This document shows positions 1 through 4,815 of a stretch of DNA of 11,071 nt, piece after piece; position 1 is the stretch's first letter; each line of letters starts with the position of its first letter. The notes under the pieces are model-generated. The model saw nothing but the letters and a program-made list of their open reading frames with translations, was not told where the DNA came from and ran no database searches. Source of the stretch: Microcaldota archaeon (lineage in GTDB: Archaea; Micrarchaeota; Micrarchaeia; Micrarchaeales; CABMGC01); assembly GCA_021792235.1 (NCBI GenBank), contig JAJYVC010000043.1, forward strand, positions 1 through 11,071, given 5' to 3'. Position numbers and translations under genes: made by a program.

Positions 1-127
1 ACATCTCAACGAACATTACCCCAGGCTATTCATGTATAATTAACGCTTCAAATGTTGTGCCATACAAATTGAGGCATGGTGTGTGGCAGCCAATAGCAAA
101 TTTCACTGTAAATTCAGCAGTATGGAA
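1..127. repeat. Left copy of a perfect 127-bp terminal inverted repeat
   Basis: Bases 1-127 are the exact reverse complement of 10945-11071. Identity breaks at base 128 (left TGGAA-ATGA, right TGGAA-TTAA). The repeat is coding in both copies (last codons of a paralogous gene). A shared length of exactly 127 at both contig ends is also what a de Bruijn assembly with k=127 leaves at a repeat node, so the true repeat probably extends beyond the window. Confidence 0.95.
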
Positions 128-131
128 ATGA
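1..131 (+). CDS. C-terminal fragment of a probable surface/secreted glycoprotein (partial at 5' end)
   Basis: An open frame enters from the left edge (first full codon at 3) and runs 42 codons to a TGA at 129-131. The peptide contains NITPGYSCIINAS and ends ...NFTVNSAVWK. It has three N-x-S/T sequons (residues 4, 14 and 33 of the fragment), one Cys, and many Thr, Ser, Asn and Val residues, as in an exported, N-glycosylated archaeal surface protein. The same 127 bases recur inverted at the right edge, where they also encode the end of a frame (WN-stop instead of WK-stop). Two paralogues ending at the same codon make a chance frame unlikely. The family is not recognised from so short a tail; S-layer, adhesin or pilin-like proteins are all possible. 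The hairpin at 133-153 begins one base after the stop and could act as its terminator or belong to the adjacent IS. Confidence 0.55.
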   Translation, partial: ISTNITPGYSCIINASNVVPYKLRHGVWQPIANFTVNSAVWK

Positions 132-132
132 A

Positions 133-153
133 ATAAGGGGCTTTGCCCCTTAT
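133..153. terminator. 9-bp perfect hairpin after the left gene stop; IS right end or terminator
   Basis: ATAAGGGGC-ttt-GCCCCTTAT forms a perfect 9-bp stem with a 3-base loop, starting one base after the TGA of the left partial gene. It could be the outer right-end hairpin of the IS200-like element or a bidirectional terminator. The repeat copy at the other end of the window has no such hairpin after its stop, which favours the IS assignment. Confidence 0.5.
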
Positions 154-165
154 AAACCCTAAGCA

Positions 166-210
166 CGGGCGGGTTCCTCCGCAGCAAGCTAGCGGTATCT
201 CACCCGCCCG
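166..210 (-). other. Nested stem-loop beside tnpA stop (candidate IS right-end structure)
   Basis: CGGGCGGG at 166-173 pairs perfectly with CCCGCCCG at 203-210. The enclosed 29 bases contain a second CCGC/GCGG pairing, giving a branched or stacked structure. It begins 2 bases past the tnpA stop codon (213-215). Subterminal imperfect palindromes like this are what TnpA recognises at IS200/IS605 right ends; it could also end tnpA transcription. Confidence 0.5.
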
Positions 211-212
211 AA

Positions 213-689
213 TCAGTTGAATTGCAGTTTCATCTGATGGTCTTTTTCATGCTGCAGAAACGGTTCGTAAGAAACATCCTGCCTTCTGATGTAATTCTGG
301 ATTATGTTCTCACCGACAGGGCCAACGCTACTATTGCTGTACTGTCCTCCCCAGAAATGTCCTTTTGGATATCTTAGGTGGTAATTTGGCATTTCTGCGA
401 AGATTTTTGATGCAGAATGCGACTTCAAAATCTGTATTACCTGCATGATGGAGAGTGTGTTGGGAACATTGACTTCCATATGAACATGTGCGTAGTCGTC
501 TCCGAACGAAAATTCCTTTATTCTTATCTTGTATTGCATTTCAATCTCTCGAAATGCGCCTGCAACTACTTTTTGCGTCTTCGGATTTTTGAAGACCTTG
601 AATCGGTACTTCGATACAAGCACAAGATGTGCAAAGTTGTACTGGAAGTCCGATACATTTTTATGATTTCTATAAGTTATACTCACCAT
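213..689 (-). CDS. tnpA: IS200-type Y1 (HUH) transposase TnpA
   Basis: TnpA cuts and rejoins single-stranded DNA at the ends of IS200/IS605 elements through a 5'-phosphotyrosine link. From the ATG at 689 the protein has 158 residues, the usual size. The HUH metal motif is HVH (residues 68-70, in DDYAHVHMEV) and the catalytic Tyr is Y133 in ENIIQNYIRRQ, so the core looks intact. The frame stays open to a TTG at 728, but that extension (TRRDVRRAEVYT) has no family counterpart and overlaps an inverted repeat, so I prefer the ATG. The perfect inverted repeat CGCGACG/CGTCGCG (704-724) lies just upstream of the ATG and could hold translation down, as the leader structure of enterobacterial IS200 does. 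No tnpB partner is seen. The element may still be mobile. Confidence 0.85.
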   Translation of the reverse strand: MVSITYRNHKNVSDFQYNFAHLVLVSKYRFKVFKNPKTQKVVAGAFREIEMQYKIRIKEFSFGDDYAHVHMEVNVPNTLSIMQVIQILKSHSASKIFAEMPNYHLRYPKGHFWGGQYSNSSVGPVGENIIQNYIRRQDVSYEPFLQHEKDHQMKLQFN

Positions 690-703
690 TGTATACACTT
701 CGG

Positions 704-724
704 CGCGACGAACATCACGTCGCG
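704..724 (-). promoter_or_regulatory. Leader inverted repeat upstream of tnpA
   Basis: CGCGACG (704-710) and CGTCGCG (718-724) form a perfect 7-bp stem with a 7-base loop, 15 bases before the preferred tnpA ATG. By analogy with enterobacterial IS200, whose mRNA leader folds to limit transposase translation, this may be a translational damper. That role is inferred. Confidence 0.4.
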
Positions 725-774
725 TCAAGTATTTTCCCGCCTCAAAGCGTATATTTATTGCAGAATTAGTTCAA

Positions 775-793
775 CCCCCAACGAAGTTGGGGG
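775..793. other. IS200-like left-end hairpin
   Basis: CCCCCAAC (775-782), loop GAA, GTTGGGGG (786-793): a perfect 8-bp stem about 90 bases upstream of tnpA. The CCCCCAAC/GTTGGGGG type stem is characteristic of IS200-group left ends. The cleavage site should lie a few to about 20 bases outside it, in 794-815. Confidence 0.7.
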
Positions 794-800
794 AATTCTC

Positions 801-1049
801 TAGGTATTAATAATAGTTTGGATGGAAAAAGGCACGTTGGTAGGGAACTATCTAGATGCAGATTCTACTGAATTGATAGACTCCGCAAAGACTACGCACA
901 GAATAAACGCACCCATTCAAAATAGATTTACCTGATTTATTTGACAAAAATTAGCACACGGTCTCTTTTCTCAGCCCATTCTCAATGCCAAAACTACGTT
1001 AGAAAAAGGTAACATTTGTGGCACTTATATATAATCCCCAAATTTGGTT
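801..1049. other. Gene-poor gap between IS and tRNA; only a 37-codon ORF of unknown status
   Basis: No recognisable gene. A short frame on the plus strand, ATG 822 to TGA 935 (starting MEKGTLVGNYLDADSTEL), has stops directly upstream, no known match and only a weak AT-rich stretch before it. It may be a tiny protein or a remnant of a gene cut by the IS. On the minus strand a very strong palindromic TATA-like box (TTATATATAA, 1025-1034) sits downstream of the tRNA with no gene behind it, and a short T run follows about 80 bases later (about 945-950). A small RNA is conceivable but unproven. Confidence 0.3.
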
Positions 1050-1124
1050 TGCTCCCATCGGGATTTGAACCCGAGTTCCGGGGTTGAAAGCCCCGTGTCC
1101 TTGGCCGGACTGGACGATGGGAGC
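1050..1124 (-). tRNA. tRNA-Glu (anticodon UUC)
   Basis: The cloverleaf can be drawn completely. Acceptor GCTCCCA/TGGGAGC, D arm GTCC/GGAC around an 11-base loop with GG, anticodon stem CGGGG/CCCCG with loop CTTTCAA giving anticodon TTC (Glu), a 4-base variable region, and T arm TCGGG/CCCGA with loop TTCAAAT. It is 74 bases plus a discriminator A at 1050. CCA is not encoded, as is common in archaea. There is no intron, although the window also encodes a splicing endonuclease. The 5' end lies only 7 bases after the tmk stop codon, with no room for its own promoter, so it is probably cotranscribed with tmk and released by RNase P. Confidence 0.95.
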
Positions 1125-1131
1125 GCAAGCA

Positions 1132-1698
1132 TCATTTTATTATTGACAGGACCTCCTCTTTAATGCTCTCCTCGTCTTTGGAGCCGTCTATCACGTTGCA
1201 ATGGTATTCCTTTGCAAGCTTCCTGTAGACGTTCCTTGTGGTTGTGAGGAATTTGAGCCTTTCGAAATAGTGCTGGTCCTTTCTGCGCGAGCTTATCCTT
1301 TTTATTGCAACCTCCGGATCTATGTCGAATACTATTGTTATATCTGGCCGGATGAACCTCCCGTTGACCTCCTTGAGCCACCCTTCATCAAGGCCGCTTG
1401 CCTTTCCGTACGCTATTGTGGAGAAGAAATACCTATCTGTTATGACAGTATAACCCTGCTTCAGCTTGGGTTTTATCAGGTTTTCTATATGGAATGATCT
1501 ATCTGCAGCGAACAGGAGCTGCACTGCCATGGGATTTATCTTCTTCCTCTTTATCAGCTTCTTTATGAAGTTGCCTATGTCGCCCTGCGTTGGCTCCCTT
1601 GTGAGCAGGCACTTCCTTTCTGCCCTGAGCTTCTCGTACAGGAGCCTGGCCTGGGTGGTCTTTCCGGACCCGTCTATCCCTTCGAACGAAATGAACAT
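1132..1698 (-). CDS. tmk: Thymidylate (dTMP) kinase
   Basis: Phosphorylates dTMP to dTDP with ATP in the cytosol, the step before dTTP. The protein has 188 residues from the ATG at 1698; a TTG one codon upstream (1701) is less likely. The P-loop GIDGSGKT lies near the N terminus, followed by REPT (substrate region), the DRY motif in ITDRYFFSTIAYG (about residues 88-100), and an Arg-rich lid (SSRRKDQHYFER). Length and motif order match the family. It is divergent from dcd, which supplies dUMP precursors for the same pathway, across a 58-base spacer with AT-rich TATA-like elements readable both ways. The tRNA-Glu gene follows after 7 bases. Nothing is missing or broken. Confidence 0.93.
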   Translation of the reverse strand: MFISFEGIDGSGKTTQARLLYEKLRAERKCLLTREPTQGDIGNFIKKLIKRKKINPMAVQLLFAADRSFHIENLIKPKLKQGYTVITDRYFFSTIAYGKASGLDEGWLKEVNGRFIRPDITIVFDIDPEVAIKRISSRRKDQHYFERLKFLTTTRNVYRKLAKEYHCNVIDGSKDEESIKEEVLSIIK

Positions 1699-1718
1699 CA
1701 AGGATTAATGAAATTGAA

Positions 1719-1740
1719 AGTATTTTAATAGTTAATATCA
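1719..1740. promoter_or_regulatory. Shared AT-rich divergent promoter for tmk and dcd
   Basis: The spacer contains TATTTTAATA (1721-1730) followed by GTTAATATC. Read on the minus strand, ATTAAAATA sits about 27 bases before the tmk ATG. Read on the plus strand, the AT-rich block sits about 25-35 bases before the dcd ATG. Both fit archaeal TATA spacing for leaderless messages, and one overlapping element may serve both genes. Confidence 0.45.
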
Positions 1741-1756
1741 AAATAGTCTTGATTTT

Positions 1757-2293
1757 ATGATACTCTCAGATTTTGACCTCGAGAGCCTGATAAAGGAGAA
1801 GAGGATAATAGTAAAACCTTTTGACAAGGAGATAATAAGGGAGAACGGGCTTGACCTTAGGCTCTCTGACGAGGTTGCAGAGCATAATCCGAAGAGAGAC
1901 AGCAAGTTTCTCATAGATCCATCAGACCCAAGCACGCTGAAGGATGAATATGTTACTAAGAGGATGCCGAAGGGCATAGTTATACATCCAGGAACACAGG
2001 TATTGCTTTCTACAGTTGAGTTTGTGGGGCTTCCGGACAACCTAATAGGCTTTGTCGAGCTCAGGAGCACGTGGGCAAGGCATGGCCTCTTCGTTCCGCC
2101 TACCATAATAGATGCTGGATTCGCTGGGACCATAACGCTTGAGGTGTTCAACAGCAGCAGGTTCCCGATACTGCTCAGGCCGAAGGTAAGGTTCGCGCAC
2201 GTCATATTCGCTACAACCCTGAACAGGGTAAGGAATGCCTACAAGGGCACATACCTCAACCAGAGGGGAATAAAGCTTCCTAAGAAGCTTTAA
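1757..2293 (+). CDS. dcd: dCTP deaminase (possibly bifunctional dCTP deaminase/dUTPase)
   Basis: Converts dCTP to dUTP and ammonia. Several archaeal members also hydrolyse dUTP to dUMP, feeding thymidylate synthesis. The protein has 178 residues. The catalytic block is ELRSTWARHGL with S104 and R108, and the active-site Glu is E129 in GFAGTITLEVFNS, matching E. coli Ser111, Arg115 and Glu138. The nucleotide-binding tail YKGTYLNQRG resembles the family's GKYQGQ segment. Length is near the 180-205 residues usual for archaeal enzymes. Whether it is mono- or bifunctional cannot be settled by eye. It starts at ATG 1757 with no obvious Shine-Dalgarno site, probably leaderless. It is divergent from tmk, its pathway partner. 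Confidence 0.92.
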   Translation: MILSDFDLESLIKEKRIIVKPFDKEIIRENGLDLRLSDEVAEHNPKRDSKFLIDPSDPSTLKDEYVTKRMPKGIVIHPGTQVLLSTVEFVGLPDNLIGFVELRSTWARHGLFVPPTIIDAGFAGTITLEVFNSSRFPILLRPKVRFAHVIFATTLNRVRNAYKGTYLNQRGIKLPKKL

Positions 2294-2296
2294 ATA
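2289..2296 (+). promoter_or_regulatory. TATA-like box overlapping the dcd stop
   Basis: TTTAAATA lies across the dcd stop codon. An archaeal start about 25 bases on would be near 2315-2320, upstream of the ATG at 2338 but downstream of the ATG at 2296. This is the main reason to start the following broken gene at 2338. Confidence 0.4.
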
Positions 2297-2337
2297 TGAG
2301 ATACCGACCTGACTTATTCATACGGAGACGAATTGAA

Positions 2338-3190
2338 ATGGATGTAAAAGTCAGACATGATCCGCATGCTTCCATAGGAAGAATCATAGTGTGCGGCCCG
2401 TGGTCTGGCAATGTGGATCTTGCAAGGTCACTTCTTTCAGAAGTGAGCAGGCAGTATCCAAAAAGAATTAAGACACAGTTTTTAGTGGCTAATGGCGGAT
2501 TCGTATCATTTGATATGGATTGGCGCACACTTACTGCTGCAGATAATCGTAAGGCGTTAGAAGAAGCAGTAGAGTAGCTACACGGGCAACCGATAAGACC
2601 CTTGTTAAAAGCCTTATAAGAGATTTGGGGAGCCACACAAGGTATCTGATTTTTGGCGTTGATTCATTCAAGAACGTTGTGTCAACGACAAAGAATCATA
2701 TCTCGGAGCGACACATAGAATTGGCAGTAACTGTTGATTTGACCACTGGAGCATATAATTGGACAGGAAAATCGTATCCGACATCTGCCCGGAGGGAGGA
2801 CTTGTCAGAATTGATGATCTTCGGACACATGTGTTTAAATCGGATTTTGGTAAGGTTGCTGTGATGTGCTGCCATGATCTGAATATCTTTAGCAATAGGG
2901 GATCCAACAACATCGGGGAGGAGAGGATGGGCATAAAAGATGATTTTAGGGGCCTCCTTAGAGAGGAGTCCCCAAGATATGTGCTTCAAGTGCCCCATAC
3001 CACAGACTCACATAGAATCTGGTACAATGCATGGAAAGGGATGGAAAGACATCTGCCATCAGTAGCAGGATATGCAGGTGCTGGAAGGTATTACAGGGAA
3101 GGTGGCGAACGCGAGAGCCTAGATGTAGTTCTCACAAATACAAAAAACACTGGTGCTCTGGACTTCATAGCTGCTATCGGGCGAAGCTAA
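2338..3190 (+). pseudogene. Nitrilase-superfamily (carbon-nitrogen hydrolase-like) gene broken by two -1 frameshifts
   Basis: Three consecutive reading frames each encode part of one protein of about 280 residues. Frame A runs from ATG 2338 to a TAG at 2575-2577. Frame B takes over near there (ATRATDKTLVKSLIRDLGS onward) and runs to about 2789, its own stop being at 2864. Frame C continues from about 2789 (PEGGLVRIDDLRTHVF) to TAA 3190. Each join needs the equivalent of one lost base; the second falls in a C run (2788-2790). The segment ELAVTVDLTTGAYNWTGKSY followed by SDFGKVAVMCCHDLN resembles the Lys and Cys regions of nitrilase-fold amidohydrolases, with the candidate nucleophile Cys before HDLN. 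I do not see a convincing catalytic Glu in frame A (the expected place reads FLVANGGF), so the family call is tentative. Frames remain otherwise clean, so decay is recent, or the indels are consensus errors. It sits directly behind dcd. Confidence 0.6.
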
Positions 3191-3221
3191 CGGCTATCTG
3201 ATTACAGCGTAACTTAACTAT

Positions 3222-3500
3222 TTACCTTGAGAGGTCGTCGACTTCCTCCTTCTTCGCCTCCTGCGATGTGGTTAGGGGTGATGAAACGAGGACTACGTCG
3301 CTGACGTTCTTGACGTTCTTGTATAGTATGCTCTTGTTCTTGAGCACGAGCTTTGAGTCGCCCTTTGCGGTCTTCCATGGGACCATGAGGAGCCTACTCA
3401 GCTCACCTCTTTCAAGGTCTATTATCACATCCTGCACTTCGCCAAGATACTGACCAGCATCACTGTATATGTCCATACGGTATATTTCAGAGAGTTTCAT
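3222..3500 (-). CDS. PRC-barrel domain protein
   Basis: A small protein of 92 residues from the ATG at 3500. The frame is open to 3569, but that extension would lie upstream of the TATA-like box at 3534-3543. The body MKLSEIYRMDIYSDAGQYLGEVQDVIIDLERGELSRLLMV (shown here as its features: start MKLSEIY, then GQYLGEVQDVIIDL) is a single PRC barrel, with an acidic, Lys-rich tail (EAKKEEVDDL). PRC barrels occur in RimM, photosynthetic reaction-centre H subunit, bacterial YlmC/YmxH and archaeal division-associated proteins (CdvA N-terminus, CdpB). Stand-alone archaeal copies may serve as SepF/FtsZ-linked adaptors, but nothing here shows which role applies. It is convergent with the broken nitrilase-like gene, 31 bases apart. 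Confidence 0.8.
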   Translation of the reverse strand: MKLSEIYRMDIYSDAGQYLGEVQDVIIDLERGELSRLLMVPWKTAKGDSKLVLKNKSILYKNVKNVSDVVLVSSPLTTSQEAKKEEVDDLSR

Positions 3501-3533
3501 GGTATTCGCCCTTGATAATATTGCTTGATAAGC

Positions 3534-3543
3534 ATTTATAAAT
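3534..3543 (-). promoter_or_regulatory. TATA box of the PRC-barrel gene
   Basis: ATTTATAAAT is a near-consensus archaeal TATA box, about 38 bases before the ATG at 3500. It predicts a transcript start near 3510 and a leader of about 10 bases. Confidence 0.6.
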
Positions 3544-3606
3544 CTTGTTAGCTCTCGGAGAACTTCCACTTATGGCCTCTGGAGAGCGGTTTGGGCCACG
3601 ATATGC

Positions 3607-3614
3607 TTTATATA
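3607..3614 (+). promoter_or_regulatory. TATA box upstream of the gene at 3679
   Basis: TTTATATA lies about 68 bases before the ATG at 3679. A start about 26 bases downstream gives a leader of roughly 40 bases that contains the hairpin at 3641-3656. Confidence 0.5.
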
Positions 3615-3640
3615 TCAGGAGTTTTGAATGCTTGCTTGAT

Positions 3641-3656
3641 GCCTGCTTGCGCAGGC
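3641..3656 (+). promoter_or_regulatory. Leader hairpin before the gene at 3679
   Basis: GCCTGC-ttgc-GCAGGC is a perfect 6-bp GC-rich stem with a 4-base loop. It lies inside the predicted 5' leader, 23 bases before the ATG. It could affect translation or be an operator palindrome; no partner is evident. Confidence 0.4.
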
Positions 3657-3678
3657 TGTTTGCTGCAGGGTCATATGT

Positions 3679-4155
3679 ATGGGCATTAAAGCGAGGAAGG
3701 ACGAAGCGAGCAAGAAGCTGCTTGACCTTAGCATGGATGCGCCAAGATCTCCTGAGATTGCACTATCAAAGTACTTGAACGGCGCCTCGCAACTACAGAT
3801 CTCAAGGATACTTTCCGACAAGGCGATATCCGAAGCCGCAGCCGAAAGGCTTTCGAAGGAGCATGCGCTTGGCGAGCTCTTCTCTGGGCTTGTATTGAGG
3901 GATTATTTCGGGGCTGTTGATGACGCGGCATTCGGACGCTTTGGCCTGACCACCCTGATTTTGACCACCGGAGATACAGCGACCCTGACCATATGCTGCC
4001 GCAGCCCGCTTGATATCAGCAGACTCTCATATATGCTGCTTATTGAGGATATTATCTCGTCTCCATCCATATGCATTACTCGTTGGCAGATTTATCAGGT
4101 TACCTTGGACTTTGCCTGCTGTTTCCTTGCCGCTTCCTTCAGTGCACTGTCATAA
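3679..4155 (+). CDS. Hypothetical protein, probably frameshifted near 3945
   Basis: Not recognised. As written, the frame gives 158 residues and overlaps the 3' end of pncA by 61 bases on the other strand. The first 89 residues look coding: charged, helical, Ala/Leu/Ser-rich (ASKKLLDLSMDAPRSPEIAL, later AISEAAAERLSKEHALGEL). After residue 89 composition changes to Thr/Ile/Cys-rich text that is partly antisense to pncA. In the -1 frame the same DNA reads PDHPDFDHRRYSDPDHMLPQ and stops at TGA 4011-4013, giving a 111-residue protein that clears pncA by 81 bases. A single lost C in GGCC (3943-3946) would explain the switch. The His/Asp-rich tail could be a metal-binding or disordered end. Either the gene is broken, the base is a consensus error, or the long frame is real; I favour one of the first two. 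The start is supported by the TATA box at 3607. Confidence 0.5.
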   Translation: MGIKARKDEASKKLLDLSMDAPRSPEIALSKYLNGASQLQISRILSDKAISEAAAERLSKEHALGELFSGLVLRDYFGAVDDAAFGRFGLTTLILTTGDTATLTICCRSPLDISRLSYMLLIEDIISSPSICITRWQIYQVTLDFACCFLAASFSALS

Positions 4156-4811
4156 TGGCCGCCTTCCAGCTGCCTTATGACATCTGCAGTCTTTACGAAA
4201 GATATGCCTAGCTTCCTGAACTCCTCGAATGCCGCTATCCTTCCCTCTTCCGTTATCTCCTTTATGGCGTCTGCTACCACTGATATCTTCCACTCCATGC
4301 CGTACTCCGCGCTGTATTTGACCAACCCCCTTAAAGCACACGCATCGCAGTATTCTGTGGCAACTCCTGTCAGATATATTTCCGCGCCTTTGGGCACAGT
4401 CTTTAGGAGCCCGGCTATGTGCGGACTCGTGAATACGTCGTTGTCGTCCTTTGTCAGTATCACCTGCTTCTTTGAGAATATCGCGGCAAGCTGGGCTTCG
4501 GCATATGACTCGTGCCATCTTGCTATTCCCGTGTTCCCTTTTCCGAGAAATGTTTCGGGTATGTTCAGTTGCCCTTTGGTATAGCGCACGCAGTGGGGAG
4601 GGAACACGCCGCCGTTCTTCTCGAATTCTGCACTGGCGTCGGTGTGCTCGTCAGCAGACCCAAGTATCCGCACGCCGTTACTCACTGCGGACTTGAATAT
4701 TGACGAAAGATTGCCGACTATGTTCCTTGCATTGGGCACGGAAAGTGTGCCGTCATCGTTCATGAAGTCGATCTGCGTATCGACGTTCCATACTATTTTG
4801 CTGCCATCCAT
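4095..4811 (-). CDS. pncA: Nicotinamidase (isochorismatase-like cysteine hydrolase)
   Basis: Hydrolyses nicotinamide to nicotinate and ammonia, the entry to the Preiss-Handler NAD salvage route. The protein has 238 residues, somewhat longer than the roughly 180-210 usual. The catalytic triad is visible: D11 in WNVDTQIDFM, K121 in ILTKDDND and C155 in GVATEYCDACALRGL. Metal ligands correspond to D54 and H56 in SADEHTD and H73 in FPPHCV, as in the Pyrococcus enzyme. The usual second His of DxHxxxH (not a ligand in that enzyme) is absent. The extra length is mainly an Ala/Lys-rich C-terminal tail (about residues 215-238). The ATG is 4 bases after the pncB stop, so the two are cotranscribed, completing a nadE-pncB-pncA run on the minus strand. 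Confidence 0.9.
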   Translation of the reverse strand: MDGSKIVWNVDTQIDFMNDDGTLSVPNARNIVGNLSSIFKSAVSNGVRILGSADEHTDASAEFEKNGGVFPPHCVRYTKGQLNIPETFLGKGNTGIARWHESYAEAQLAAIFSKKQVILTKDDNDVFTSPHIAGLLKTVPKGAEIYLTGVATEYCDACALRGLVKYSAEYGMEWKISVVADAIKEITEEGRIAAFEEFRKLGISFVKTADVIRQLEGGHYDSALKEAARKQQAKSKVT

Positions 4812-4815
4812 TCAA

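Larger units (their letters stand above)
133..800 (-). mobile_element. IS200/IS605-family element, tnpA-only (IS200-like), ends approximate
   Basis: A single Y1 (HUH) transposase gene is bracketed by stem-loops, as expected for an IS200-type single-strand transposon. The left end, upstream of tnpA, carries a perfect 8-bp stem with a 3-base loop (775-793, CCCCCAAC-gaa-GTTGGGGG). The right side holds two hairpins, 166-210 next to the tnpA stop and 133-153 further out. The total of roughly 670 bp fits the usual 0.6-0.75 kb size. No tnpB/IscB accessory gene is present. This family makes no target duplication, so the exact termini cannot be fixed from sequence alone. The element lies just past the stop of the left surface-protein gene, where it would not interrupt coding. 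Confidence 0.7.

Noticed and set aside
417..803. 128-codon plus-strand frame across the IS200 element
   Set aside because: Antisense shadow of tnpA; Cys/Tyr-rich, and it runs through the left-end hairpin.
1201..1708. Plus-strand frames opposite thymidylate kinase
   Set aside because: Antisense of a gene with clear motifs; no family resemblance.
1738..2205. 155-codon minus-strand frame opposite dcd
   Set aside because: Ser/Leu-rich antisense shadow; dcd has all catalytic residues.
2625..3190. Separate genes starting at TTG 2625 and TTG 2759
   Set aside because: Both starts fall inside text that continues one nitrilase-like protein, and the frames are open upstream of these TTG codons. A frameshifted single gene explains them better.
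3545..3778. 77-codon plus-strand frame starting in the promoter gap before 3679
   Set aside because: It runs through the TATA box and leader hairpin, is Arg/Cys/Leu-rich, and overlaps the better frame at 3679.
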